Part shown: piece by piece, positions 1 through 8,263 of the stretch
Position numbering within the stretch: the first letter of the stretch is position 1
How the letters are laid out: each line of letters starts with the position of its first letter
Assembly (NCBI GenBank): GCA_028532905.1
Contig: JAQQAM010000084.1
Span: 1-50,793, forward strand
Direction of reading: 5' to 3'
From: Spirochaetales bacterium
Lineage (GTDB): Bacteria; Spirochaetota; Spirochaetia; DSM-2461
DNA: 50,793 nucleotides
Notes under the pieces: generated by a model
What the model was told of the DNA's origin: nothing
The model's input: only the letters and a program-made list of their open reading frames with translations
Databases searched by the model: none
Translations under genes and position numbers: made by a program

Positions 1-108
1 GGTCCTGAACGGGGTGAGCGGTACAGACTCCTGCTGGCATCAGGGAAAAACGATACGATCACCCGGAAGCACAACAAAAAATATGCCGGCGAGATCCTGA
101 TCCGCTGA
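1..108 (+). CDS. C-terminal end of an unknown protein (5' truncated by window)
   Basis: Frame 1 is open from the first base to a TGA at 106-108 and encodes 35 residues ending in AGEILIR. The segment is basic and shows no motif I recognise. It is read as the tail of a gene starting outside the window because it stays open from the edge and the following 70 bases have no convincing frame. The strand is probable but not proven, as 35 codons can be open by chance. Confidence 0.4.
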   Translation, partial: GPERGERYRLLLASGKNDTITRKHNKKYAGEILIR

Positions 109-177
109 GGAAACCCTGCTGAGTCAACTCCGCTGATTGGGACCCGTTGAGGAAGCCCCCACCGTAAGGGAACAATT

Positions 178-585
178 TTACCAGAGCTGAGAATCGGAGG
201 CCATGCTCTTGAGAATGGCAGACCATCTTTTCAGCTCTTCCCGCCCCTCTTTACCACCTGCGCTCACAGGAAGATTTTCCAGAGATCCTGCTTCAGAAAA
301 ACTGTGCCACTGTCCGGCAAACTTGTTAAATATCATACGGGGGGACATTTTGGGAGAATCATAGAGATGACCCGTAAGTCCCTCGGTATGCAGTACCCAG
401 AGAGGACCGCCGTCTTTCTCGTACTCCAGTGCGGAATACAAAGCCAGCCAGGGAGCCCCCAGCCAGACCAGCCTGAGGGAACCATGTGTAAAGACTCTGT
501 TCCCTGTCAGATAATTCAATACCCTGTGATATTGGAGATCCGCCCAGATTTCTGCACTGTCAATCTGTTCTGTCTGTGTCAGCAT
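178..585 (-). CDS. Hypothetical protein, 135 aa
   Basis: The frame can extend to a GTG at 606, but the ATG at 583-585 has an ideal AGGAGG (minus strand, over 591-596) five bases upstream, so the product is taken to begin MLTQTEQ. It is soluble-looking, with no signal peptide or membrane segment, and rich in Trp and aromatic residues in its middle part (WLGAPWLALYSALEY). I do not recognise a family. It diverges from the acyl-CoA synthetase gene across a region of about 240 bases, so the two may share a control region, but nothing visible links them functionally. Confidence 0.65.
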   Translation of the reverse strand: MLTQTEQIDSAEIWADLQYHRVLNYLTGNRVFTHGSLRLVWLGAPWLALYSALEYEKDGGPLWVLHTEGLTGHLYDSPKMSPRMIFNKFAGQWHSFSEAGSLENLPVSAGGKEGREELKRWSAILKSMASDSQLW

Positions 586-823
586 AATTGCCTCCTGTGA
601 TTTCACTGCCTTACTGATGACTCTATTGCAATATACATGCCAGTTTTTTAAAGGGCTCTCACTTTGAGCCTGAAGTCTTATGAACAGGAATTTCGGTACA
701 TTAATGTAGGCAATACTCCATTATCCACCTGCAGGTAACTTATTTTCTACCTCCCGGGAGAATCCATTCTTTTGGTGACAGTTCAGATTCTATCCTTTAG
801 ACTTAAGTCCTGAAGGAGACCCT
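586..823. promoter_or_regulatory. Divergent intergenic region with two perfect palindromes and a promoter for the acyl-CoA synthetase
   Basis: The region holds a 12-base perfect palindrome TACATTAATGTA at 697-708 and a 10-base palindrome ACCTGCAGGT at 727-736, both candidate operators. A plausible promoter for the plus-strand gene is GTGACA (775-780), a 17-base spacer and TAGACT (798-803), followed by a Shine-Dalgarno GAAGGAG just before the ATG at 824. The regulator binding the palindromes cannot be named. Confidence 0.4.
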
Positions 824-3127
824 ATGAATCTGAAGACAGCCCGACACTGGCAAAAGAAAGTCCGCACCATTCTGGAACAGGCAGAAAAAGAGGGGCGGCA
901 GGAACTGTATGAACATGAAGTGTACAAGGTGCTTGAGGCTGTTGAGCTGCAGACACCCTGCTATCGTTTTATACAAAAGGCCGAAGAGCTGGACCGTTCC
1001 CTTCTTTCGGAGTTCGGCAGCAGCCGGGTTGTCATGAAAATTGTGTCTCCCCAGGTGGCTCATAAAGAGAAACTGGGAGGGGTCAAAGTCCTCCACAAGG
1101 ACATTGATTTCATAAAATACTCTTTTGACATGATGTGCCGGCGCTTCAGGGATCAGAATATTCCTGTAGCCGGAGTTCTCCTGGTGGAATACATCGAATA
1201 CAGTCCGGAACTGGGGAATGAGGTGATGATCGGCTTCCGGGAGAGCGGCAGCTTCGGGCCTGTCATATCCTTCAGTAAAGGGGGCTCGGATGCCGAACAC
1301 TTTGCCGAGCATTTTTCCGCTCCCAATCTGGTTCTCCCTCCCCTGAACAGGGAGTGGGCCCGGGCTCTCCTCTCTTCAACGGACATTCAGAAAAAATATA
1401 TCCAGGACAGCAAAGGCGACTATCTGGAGCAGATTGTGGATGCAGAGATGAAATTCAGCGCCCTCTCCACCTGGTTTTCCCATTTTTTTGAAGGGGATGA
1501 AGATTTCTTTTTCAGTGATTTTGAGATCAATCCCTTTGTCTTTGATCCCGATCACAAACTGATTGCCCTGGATGGTTATGCCGTATTCGGAAGGAAAGAG
1601 AAAAAAATCACAAGAGAGAATGCCCCATCCGGAAGCCTTGATCCCTTCTTCCATCCTGAGGGGGTGGCGGTTGTGGGCGTCAGTGCCTCGGACAGCGAAC
1701 GGCCGGGAAACATCATTGCCTCCAACCTGCTGAAGCTGGGTCGAAAAGACGTGTACTGTGTAAATCCCAAAGGCGGTACGGCCCTGCTGAACAATGAGCC
1801 GGTTCAGCTGTACAGCGATCTGAAGGATCTCCCGGTACAGACGGAGCTGGTCATTGTCACCGTCCCTGCCCAGGCCGCACCGGCTGTGGCAGCAAGAGCA
1901 GCGGAAACCGGCTGTAAAGCCCTGCTCCTCATACCCGGGGGATTCAGTGAATCCTCCCATGAGAACAGCCTGGAAGAGGAGATTCTGAGGGTCTGCCGGG
2001 CTAAGGGAATCCGGATTATGGGGCCCAACTGCCTGGGTATTGTGTACAGCGGTTCCAGACCGACAGAGGGAAAGCCCGGCAGTCAGGGAATCAACACCTT
2101 CTTTATTCCGGAGAAAAAGTTCAGAGTGGATCTTACGGGAAACTGTAATATGGCTCTGTTCAGCCAGAGCGGCGCCCTGGGTCTTGTGGAACTGTCTCAG
2201 CTGCGCCATGCGGTCAGCCCCAAGGTGGTGGTCAGTTACGGGAATCAGATTGATGCCGGTCCCTGTGACCTTGTGGACTACTGGTCCCATGATCCGGATA
2301 TCCGGGTGATGGGGGTCTATATTGAAGGCTTTTCAGAAGGAGAGGGCCGCCGCTTTTTTGACATTACATCCAAAAGGCTGAAAGACAGGGAAGCCGCTCC
2401 CATTGTGGTGTACAAAGCCGGCCGGACTCTGGAAGGAAAGATGGCCACCCAGTCCCATACGGCCAGTATGGCCGGTGAATACGCTGTGGCCCGGGCGGCC
2501 ATGAAACAGGCGGGGCTGATTGTAGCCGACACCATGGCCGATCACCTGGGATACATTAAAACCTTTGCCATGCTCACCGACAAAAAGCCCCGGGGCATGG
2601 GCTGTGCGGTTGTAACCAACGCCGGCTATGAGAAGGCCAATGCCGCTGATAACCTGGGACGCCTGAAGCTGGCGGAACTGGATGAGAGCTGCAGCGCCGC
2701 CCTTAAGGAGAAGCTGCCCCCCTTTGTGACTGTGGAACCCCTTCTGGATCTGACCCCCATGGTGGGAGACGAACTTTTCGTCGATTCCATCCGGATTCTT
2801 CTGGAATCGGAGACTGTGGACTGTGTTCTTGTGTCCATTGTCCCCCATTCCGGATTTCTCCACACAACGGATGAGGAAATTCAGGCCTTCCCGCAGCATA
2901 TTGCCTCAGGGATTGTGGAACTGAACAAAAAGACAGACAAACCCCTGATCGTCTCTCTGACGGCCACCTCGGGGCTGGACTCGGAATACAACAGGATGGG
3001 GCAGATTCTGGAAACAGGAGGCGTTCCTGTCTTCCTGTCGGCAGAGCAGGCCATGAAGAATCTGGAAGAGTTCACCCGCTACCATATGATTCGGGATCAG
3101 AATCTCCTTGAGGAGTGGATCCGTTAA
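824..3127 (+). CDS. Fused NDP-forming acyl-CoA synthetase (acetate/acyl-CoA ligase, ADP-forming type), ATP-grasp domain first
   Basis: The enzyme should interconvert an acyl-CoA, ADP and phosphate with a free acid, CoA and ATP, a substrate-level phosphorylation step typical of fermenters. The N-terminal 250 or so residues look like an ATP-grasp (beta-subunit-like) domain (VVMKIVSPQVAHKEKLGGV; later FSDFEINPFVF). A CoA-binding Rossmann domain follows (PEGVAVVGVSASDSERPGN) and then succinyl-CoA-ligase-like domains with the phosphohistidine motif SHTASMAGE, His545. GPNCLGI is also typical of the family. The order beta-like then alpha-like is opposite to that of PatZ/AcdA-type fusions, where CoA-binding comes first. 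A good Shine-Dalgarno (GAAGGAG) supports the start. The stop TAA overlaps the stop of the convergent gene. Substrate acid unknown. Confidence 0.85.
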   Translation: MNLKTARHWQKKVRTILEQAEKEGRQELYEHEVYKVLEAVELQTPCYRFIQKAEELDRSLLSEFGSSRVVMKIVSPQVAHKEKLGGVKVLHKDIDFIKYSFDMMCRRFRDQNIPVAGVLLVEYIEYSPELGNEVMIGFRESGSFGPVISFSKGGSDAEHFAEHFSAPNLVLPPLNREWARALLSSTDIQKKYIQDSKGDYLEQIVDAEMKFSALSTWFSHFFEGDEDFFFSDFEINPFVFDPDHKLIALDGYAVFGRKEKKITRENAPSGSLDPFFHPEGVAVVGVSASDSERPGNIIASNLLKLGRKDVYCVNPKGGTALLNNEPVQLYSDLKDLPVQTELVIVTVPAQAAPAVAARAAETGCKALLLIPGGFSESSHENSLEEEILRVCRAKGIRIMGPNCLGIVYSGSRPTEGKPGSQGINTFFIPEKKFRVDLTGNCNMALFSQSGALGLVELSQLRHAVSPKVVVSYGNQIDAGPCDLVDYWSHDPDIRVMGVYIEGFSEGEGRRFFDITSKRLKDREAAPIVVYKAGRTLEGKMATQSHTASMAGEYAVARAAMKQAGLIVADTMADHLGYIKTFAMLTDKKPRGMGCAVVTNAGYEKANAADNLGRLKLAELDESCSAALKEKLPPFVTVEPLLDLTPMVGDELFVDSIRILLESETVDCVLVSIVPHSGFLHTTDEEIQAFPQHIASGIVELNKKTDKPLIVSLTATSGLDSEYNRMGQILETGGVPVFLSAEQAMKNLEEFTRYHMIRDQNLLEEWIR

Positions 3128-3480
3128 ATCCGGCTGATATCTCCCAGTAAAGGAGCAGCGACTTCCCGCAGTGACCGCAGACTCTCCCAGTCCTCCGGAG
3201 AACAGGAGACTTTCACTGTTCTGAATCCCAGGGTTCGGGCCAGATCAATCCCCCGGAAAAAACACCAGGGTAGAAACGGGTCTCTGTCTCCGGGCTGCAG
3301 TTCCCCGGATGAGAGGATTTCTTCCAGATCTATGTAAAATGTACTGTTCCGGAAGGCGTCATTTTGAACACGATGCCCTGCTTCTTCAATCATCTCCTGA
3401 AGAGAATAGAGAGAACAGATATGGGGCACCAGTTCCGACAGAGAGACAGATTGTTCTGGTGTTTTCTCACAAACAGGCAT
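3124..3480 (-). CDS. Hypothetical protein, 118 aa
   Basis: A small soluble protein with no signal peptide or membrane segment and no motif I recognise; it contains PGDRDPFLPWCFFRG in the middle. Its stop codon and that of the convergent acyl-CoA synthetase share the bases TTAA at 3124-3127, so no terminator fits between them. No clear Shine-Dalgarno precedes the ATG. It is divergent from the AraC gene at 3557 with 76 bases between them. Coding is supported mainly by the tight fit between neighbours. Confidence 0.5.
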   Translation of the reverse strand: MPVCEKTPEQSVSLSELVPHICSLYSLQEMIEEAGHRVQNDAFRNSTFYIDLEEILSSGELQPGDRDPFLPWCFFRGIDLARTLGFRTVKVSCSPEDWESLRSLREVAAPLLGDISRI

Positions 3481-3556
3481 AATATTACAATAATACCGAT
3501 TTAAAAGAGGTATCTATGGCAATCTGGCACTAAAAAAACGACTATCTTGCGATGAA

Positions 3557-4483
3557 ATGAAAAAACTCTATTATTTTTTTGACATGGATTATGAGGATGT
3601 GATTCATCCTCCCGGCCTCCCCTTCCGCTCTCTGCTGGAGTCTGTGGCCTATGTGGGCATGCACTGGCATCCGGACATTGAGATCATTCTGGTTCTCAAG
3701 GGAAGCGTCACCCTCACAAACAGCCAGGGGCTCCACGTGTTGACAAAGGGAGATGTGATGCTGATCAACTCCAATGAGATGCACAGCTATGTTGAAAACG
3801 CGGAGAATATACTCCTGGTCCTTCAGACAGATCCTTCTGTTTTCAGAAATATCCATTCCCGGAACCCGGACATCCACCTTAACTGGGACGCAGGGCGGTT
3901 CAGCAAAGAAGAAATGGATACAGTGCGCCGGCTTCTGGTCCGGATTCATATGGAATACAGGAATAAGGAAGCCGAATATGAGCTGTTCTGCCGGTCCCTT
4001 CTCTACAGACTGGCCGGTACTGTCCGGCGACGGGTGCGGGAATCAGAGACTGAAGAGGCCCGAGAAGATCATACCCTCAGACAGACCCGGATCAAGAAAA
4101 CCATGGAATACTTCAATGCCTGCTATCCTGAAAAAATCAGACTGTCCGATGCGGCGGCCCGGCTGGAGATCAGCCCCCACTATCTGTCTCATATTATGAA
4201 AGAGGGGACTGGCAGATCCTTTCAGGAAAATCTGAATATCCTGAGAACAGGACATGCGGTGAATATGATGATGCACAGCAGCAGAAACCTTTTGGAGATA
4301 TCCATAGCCTGCGGGTTTTCAGACCCAAAATACTTCAACAGCTATTTTAAACGGCTTTTCGGCATGACGCCCAAAGAGATGAAACGGCAGCCCGACTGGA
4401 AAGAGGCGGTCCTGACCCACTTCCAGAACCAGGGTCTGCCCCTGGAAGCGGGACAGCCTGAACTGAATGAATATCTTCAATAG
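3557..4483 (+). CDS. AraC-family transcriptional regulator with N-terminal cupin domain
   Basis: The first 100 or so residues look like an AraC sugar-binding cupin (HWHPDIEIILVLKGS, then KGDVMLINSNEMHSY). The last 110 carry two helix-turn-helix units: SDAAARLEISPHYLSHIMKE and LEISIACGFSDPKYFNSYFK, ending with the family GMTPKEMK. It is a cytoplasmic ligand-responsive activator, probably of a sugar gene set. No Shine-Dalgarno is visible before the ATG. The gene ends inside the convergent Omp85-like gene by 7 bases. Its target is not evident; the divergent hypothetical gene is the nearest candidate. Confidence 0.88.
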   Translation: MKKLYYFFDMDYEDVIHPPGLPFRSLLESVAYVGMHWHPDIEIILVLKGSVTLTNSQGLHVLTKGDVMLINSNEMHSYVENAENILLVLQTDPSVFRNIHSRNPDIHLNWDAGRFSKEEMDTVRRLLVRIHMEYRNKEAEYELFCRSLLYRLAGTVRRRVRESETEEAREDHTLRQTRIKKTMEYFNACYPEKIRLSDAAARLEISPHYLSHIMKEGTGRSFQENLNILRTGHAVNMMMHSSRNLLEISIACGFSDPKYFNSYFKRLFGMTPKEMKRQPDWKEAVLTHFQNQGLPLEAGQPELNEYLQ

Positions 4484-5592
4484 GCTTCGTTGAAATTGAA
4501 GTAGAATCCAAAGGTCTCCTGACCGAATCCAAAATCGATCCTCAGGTTCATACGGGGTTGTACTTCCAGACGATAGCCGAAGCCGGCATTCCATAAAAGC
4601 GGACTCATTCCATCCTCTTCATTGCCGATGGTTCCGGCTCCTCCCCAGACATTGAGGCCGTGGGGACTCAAATCGCCATTCCTTTTTTTGAACATATATC
4701 TGTATTCCATCAATCCCAGAGCCATATTCCTGTCTCTGTACTGCCCCCAGAAATACCCTCTTAAATCAAAAGGTGTCCCCAGCTGTGAAAGCTCATTGTA
4801 AGGAACATCGCCTGTACTGATTCTCCCTTTGATCTGCCAGGTAAGGGTCGACCCCTTTCGGACAATCTGCTCATATTGTCTGTAATCCAACTGGTATACC
4901 TGGTAACTGTTGTCACTGCCGACAGCCTCCGAATAGAAAGCCGCCCGGCCGTCTATAAATAAACCGGACCAGGCATTTACCGGAATATCTCTTGTGTCAT
5001 ACTGTAGAATCAGCCCGAATCCATGATTCAGGTTATTCACACCATATTCCAGGATATAAGGATCTGATGCAACAGGCTCAGTCATTTCCGAAATAACCGT
5101 CTGATTCAGGTGCCAGAGTCCGCCAGCATAAAATGAATCCATAACTCTGAACAGAAACTCAGGTTTTACTTCCCACCAAAACCTGTTATAGGCTGTAGTA
5201 TCACTCCCCTTGCTTACAGAAGAGTTCGTTTCATAACCTACGCCAAAGTAATGGTCCGGCATGTTCTTGAGATAAAAATCACCGTAAACCCTTAGAAAAT
5301 CATCCAACCAGTAACTGGTCAGCTTACTGTTGGCAACGAACGCTCCGGTGCTTGTAAAACCGATATTGACCGGAAAGGAGCTCCGCCTCAGATCCTGATT
5401 CTCCGGCTCCATGGACATGGACATCATAATTCCACCGGCCAGCATAAATCCCAGTTCCGGGGTGTAGGCAGGACCGATCAAGGGAGTAATCCGGAAGTTT
5501 TTCTCCGGATTTCCCATAAAGAATGATTTCAGATCTGCGTAGAGATTTACCGTTGTCAGAATAAAGAGACAGAAGGCTGTGATTTTCCTCAC
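4477..5592 (-). CDS. Omp85/BamA-type outer-membrane beta-barrel protein without POTRA domains
   Basis: 371 residues with an N-terminal signal peptide (MRKITAFCLFILTTVNLYA) and then an all-beta sequence. The stretch YDTRDIPVNAWSG (198-210) and the loop-6 motif LRGY (277-280, within LGTPFDLRGYFWGQYRDRN) are hallmarks of the Omp85 barrel, and the end (FGFYFNFNEAY) resembles a closing strand. At this length there is room for a 16-stranded barrel but not for the periplasmic POTRA repeats of BamA or TamA. It is the last gene of a four-gene minus-strand operon, five bases after the lipoprotein gene. A transport or insertion role is unproven; it may be a simple pore or a surface antigen-like protein. 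Confidence 0.8.
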   Translation of the reverse strand: MRKITAFCLFILTTVNLYADLKSFFMGNPEKNFRITPLIGPAYTPELGFMLAGGIMMSMSMEPENQDLRRSSFPVNIGFTSTGAFVANSKLTSYWLDDFLRVYGDFYLKNMPDHYFGVGYETNSSVSKGSDTTAYNRFWWEVKPEFLFRVMDSFYAGGLWHLNQTVISEMTEPVASDPYILEYGVNNLNHGFGLILQYDTRDIPVNAWSGLFIDGRAAFYSEAVGSDNSYQVYQLDYRQYEQIVRKGSTLTWQIKGRISTGDVPYNELSQLGTPFDLRGYFWGQYRDRNMALGLMEYRYMFKKRNGDLSPHGLNVWGGAGTIGNEEDGMSPLLWNAGFGYRLEVQPRMNLRIDFGFGQETFGFYFNFNEAY

Positions 5593-5597
5593 GGCAC

Positions 5598-6833
5598 TTA
5601 CTCTGTTACCGGCAGAGTAAAATTACCGGGATTCAAAAAGAAATAATCTGATGCTCCTGGAGCGGCTGCCACCAGCTGGTTATCATCAATAAAGATCTGT
5701 AGAGGATCTGAAGCCAGCAATCCACCGGTAAAAGAATTTCTCACAACAGAATCCTGAAGGACCAGATAGCTGTCCAGAGCTGTGGATCCCGGCACAACAG
5801 ATCCCAGATAAACAGAAATATTGGAAACAGTACCGTCAGGAGCGGTAAAATCTACTGCAAAGGATCCCCAGTACTGTCCTGTTCCGTCTTTACCCAGAAT
5901 CCGGGTCATATCATTTAATGCTGATTCAACAACAACCATATGGGATACGACCTGATGATTATTATTCATTTTCAGTAAAGTTGTTGAGGGCAGATTCACA
6001 GCGTTCCCCTCGTTATCTATATCCACAGGAGGTGTCCAGCTGTCGCGGAACTCCCCATCACCATAGAGGGATGAATAACGGGAAACTATAATATCCCCTC
6101 CTCCTTCCTCATTGATGATAGAGCTTACCAGGTTAGAAACCAGTTCTGTATATCTGAATAAGCCGCCGTAACCGGGAATAACTGCCTGAGAGAGCAGCAC
6201 ATTCAGATAAAGAAGTCTGGCAAAATCCAGAACATCCTGATTCCAGGAACCCGCAGCCTGGGCAGCTGACATGGCATTTTCAAAATAGGAATCCATTCTC
6301 ATGTATGCATTTCCGTCAAATGTAAGGATACCGCCATCAGATGATAGAGTAAAAGGAACCTGCCCTTTATAGGGAGAGGTATTTCTTCTGACTGTAACAC
6401 CAAGACTATCGGTATAGGGATTGTCCGCAGGAGCAGCTGAGAAACTGTAATCATACAGAGAGTATAGATCTATTGCGCTGCCCAGAATCTCGTAGGACCC
6501 CCAGAAGACATCAATATCCAAAGAGGCATCTGCACCATCTGAGGAAGCTCCGGGGTCGGGAGTATTGAGAATTGTATAACGCAGGTATTCTCCCTCTCCC
6601 CCTTTATCGGGACCGAACGTAAGAATGTCGCTTCTGTTGCCGCTGTCATACACTCTGATATAACTGTAGGAATTAAAATAGTAATCAGATCCCGGAACCG
6701 GTCTGCCAGATTCAGGGAGAGGGATAGCCTGTACTTCCGACTGAGGAGGTACTGGTTCTCCCGGGGTAACATAACTGTCCAGATTACAGGAGATAAGAGA
6801 CAGGCTTATCAGTATAAAAAGTAAGTAGATCAT
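5598..6833 (-). CDS. Hypothetical lipoprotein, about 411 aa
   Basis: A type II signal peptide is visible (IYLLFILISLSLISC followed by NLD), giving a lipid-anchored protein exported across the inner membrane. An upstream ATG at 6839 is only one base from the AGGAGG (6841-6846, minus strand), whereas the ATG at 6833 has a 7-base spacing and is preferred. The mature part starts with a Pro-rich linker and is rich in Ser, Asp, Tyr and Gly, as in beta-rich surface proteins. No family recognised. It lies between a small barrel gene and the Omp85-like barrel in the same operon, so it may be a partner of that barrel; this is inference from position only. Confidence 0.72.
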   Translation of the reverse strand: MIYLLFILISLSLISCNLDSYVTPGEPVPPQSEVQAIPLPESGRPVPGSDYYFNSYSYIRVYDSGNRSDILTFGPDKGGEGEYLRYTILNTPDPGASSDGADASLDIDVFWGSYEILGSAIDLYSLYDYSFSAAPADNPYTDSLGVTVRRNTSPYKGQVPFTLSSDGGILTFDGNAYMRMDSYFENAMSAAQAAGSWNQDVLDFARLLYLNVLLSQAVIPGYGGLFRYTELVSNLVSSIINEEGGGDIIVSRYSSLYGDGEFRDSWTPPVDIDNEGNAVNLPSTTLLKMNNNHQVVSHMVVVESALNDMTRILGKDGTGQYWGSFAVDFTAPDGTVSNISVYLGSVVPGSTALDSYLVLQDSVVRNSFTGGLLASDPLQIFIDDNQLVAAAPGASDYFFLNPGNFTLPVTE

Positions 6834-6844
6834 TCTCATTCCTC

Positions 6845-7423
6845 CTAAAATCCAACCAATATGGAAGTATTGAATGTAATACCGTTCAACAAACGGTCAG
6901 GTCCTTTGTGGAGCAGGTCTATAAAATTGAATCCTGTCATAACACCGGCACCCAGATTGTATTTCTCATTTACAATAAAGTGATAGGCAAAATCTGCACC
7001 AAATCCGGCTGTCAGACTGTCAAAGTAATACCGTTCATAATCCGTGTGGTTCAGGAAGATTCCCTGCAGATATACACCCAGACCGGCTGAAAATTCATTA
7101 TCAAGCTCTACACTAATGGTTGAGCCCACACCCAGAAGAACATCAAAGTTCAAGGGAATATTGTAACTGTCAAAAACTGAGCCTGAATCACCGTTATTAT
7201 TGTAAGCGATAGGCAGATACAAACCGGCGGCGCCCAGAAACCCGAACTCTTTATCAGTCAGCAGAGCATAGCGGATTCCAGCTGAATGAAAGTCATACTG
7301 ATTCAGAGTCTGTGTATTGATCCGTGTAAAATTATAGACAGGAGCAACCCAGTGGCTGACTTCCGCTGAAACTGTCACAGCAAGATTGGCCAGTAATACA
7401 AGAAGGAGTATGTTTCTTTTCAT
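6845..7423 (-). CDS. Small outer-membrane beta-barrel-like protein
   Basis: 192 residues with a signal peptide (MKRNILLLVLLANLAVTVSAE) followed by alternating hydrophobic/polar segments rich in Gly, Tyr, Phe and Asn, ending in Phe (ITFNTSILVGF), as in small outer-membrane barrels. The start overlaps the stop of the upstream gene as ATGA and has GGAGG six bases upstream, so the two are translationally coupled. Function unknown; an 8-stranded OmpA/OmpW-like barrel would fit the size. Confidence 0.65.
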   Translation of the reverse strand: MKRNILLLVLLANLAVTVSAEVSHWVAPVYNFTRINTQTLNQYDFHSAGIRYALLTDKEFGFLGAAGLYLPIAYNNNGDSGSVFDSYNIPLNFDVLLGVGSTISVELDNEFSAGLGVYLQGIFLNHTDYERYYFDSLTAGFGADFAYHFIVNEKYNLGAGVMTGFNFIDLLHKGPDRLLNGITFNTSILVGF

Positions 7424-8196
7424 TTGTCACCTCCCCACCTGTATCCAATTGTTGTTGTCACCTGAACCCGTTCACCATAACCTGCTTCCAGTACAAACTC
7501 CATTTTCTCATTCAGAAAGGGGAAGTGAAAACCGAAAACTCCATTCCAGGGCTTGCCTCGTCCCAGAGTTACACTGTAAGGAACAGGGTTTTCTGAACCA
7601 AGAGTACCCGACTGTTCGTCGTCGAGATACTGATACATGGCTCCAAACCAGAAACGGAAACGGGGGAAGGAATAACCGAAACGGGGATTAAAAATCCAGG
7701 CATTGGCCATCTCCGAACCGCTCCGCCAAATCCAGGAATAATTCAAATTCACAGCCGTAAAGAACCTGCCGATACCGAAGGTGGGAATAGCTCCCAGACC
7801 GACCCCTTTAGAGTTCCAGGTATAACCTCCGGCCAGATCATCCAGCATATTGGGAGTGGAAATATTAACTTCTGCCGAACCATAGCCTAATGCAAAAATG
7901 GAATAAACATTCAGGAAGGGCAGCAGCCATACATCCGCCCGGACTGAATCTATATGGGCAATATTGTGTATACTGATTCTATCCAGAGCTTCAGAAGGGA
8001 TTTCCAGCCCCCCCAGGACTGTACTATCCAGTCCGAATCTCTGATTCTGATAATGATGAACATAACTGATGCCGTAGGGCCTGGGCAGGTTGGTCCCTTC
8101 CGGAATGATATGCTTCATCCGCGGAAAAAAGCTTTCTCCCCATATAGGAGATAAACTACAGAAAACAAGTAAAACTAGAAGCGTGCGGCTTTTCAT
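7420..8196 (-). CDS. Secreted beta-rich protein, probable outer-membrane barrel; first gene of envelope operon
   Basis: 258 residues with a signal peptide (MKSRTLLVLLVFCSLSPIWGE). The mature part has many aromatic-Gly alternations (FGYSFPRFRFWFGAMYQYL; VQVTTTIGYRWGG) consistent with membrane beta strands. No named family recognised. It opens the operon 8196-4477 and is coupled to the next gene by a 4-base stop/start overlap. A consensus -10 lies about 35 bases upstream on the minus strand. Whether it is a true barrel or a periplasmic beta protein cannot be settled from the sequence alone. Confidence 0.62.
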   Translation of the reverse strand: MKSRTLLVLLVFCSLSPIWGESFFPRMKHIIPEGTNLPRPYGISYVHHYQNQRFGLDSTVLGGLEIPSEALDRISIHNIAHIDSVRADVWLLPFLNVYSIFALGYGSAEVNISTPNMLDDLAGGYTWNSKGVGLGAIPTFGIGRFFTAVNLNYSWIWRSGSEMANAWIFNPRFGYSFPRFRFWFGAMYQYLDDEQSGTLGSENPVPYSVTLGRGKPWNGVFGFHFPFLNEKMEFVLEAGYGERVQVTTTIGYRWGGDK

Positions 8197-8204
8197 AAAT
8201 CAAT

Positions 8205-8250
8205 AGTATCCTTATCGGGTTTGTCAATAATTATAGAGATACCACAAGCC
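8205..8250 (-). promoter_or_regulatory. Probable promoter of the envelope operon
   Basis: Reading the minus strand, a perfect TATAAT (over 8230-8235) lies 33 bases before the ATG at 8196, with a weak -35. A TTGACA (over 8222-8227) follows it with a poor -10 (TATTGA) 16 bases on. Between them and the ATG is an AAGGA that may act as the Shine-Dalgarno. The first element is the better -10. Confidence 0.45.
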
Positions 8251-8263
8251 CATTGCCAGTAGA

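Noticed and set aside
109-177. Imperfect repeats of GCTGA-type units
   Set aside because: Only three weak, irregular copies; not distinguishable from chance.
1376-2290. Open frame of 304 codons on the minus strand inside the acyl-CoA synthetase gene
   Set aside because: Lies entirely within a well-supported gene and shows no recognisable protein features.
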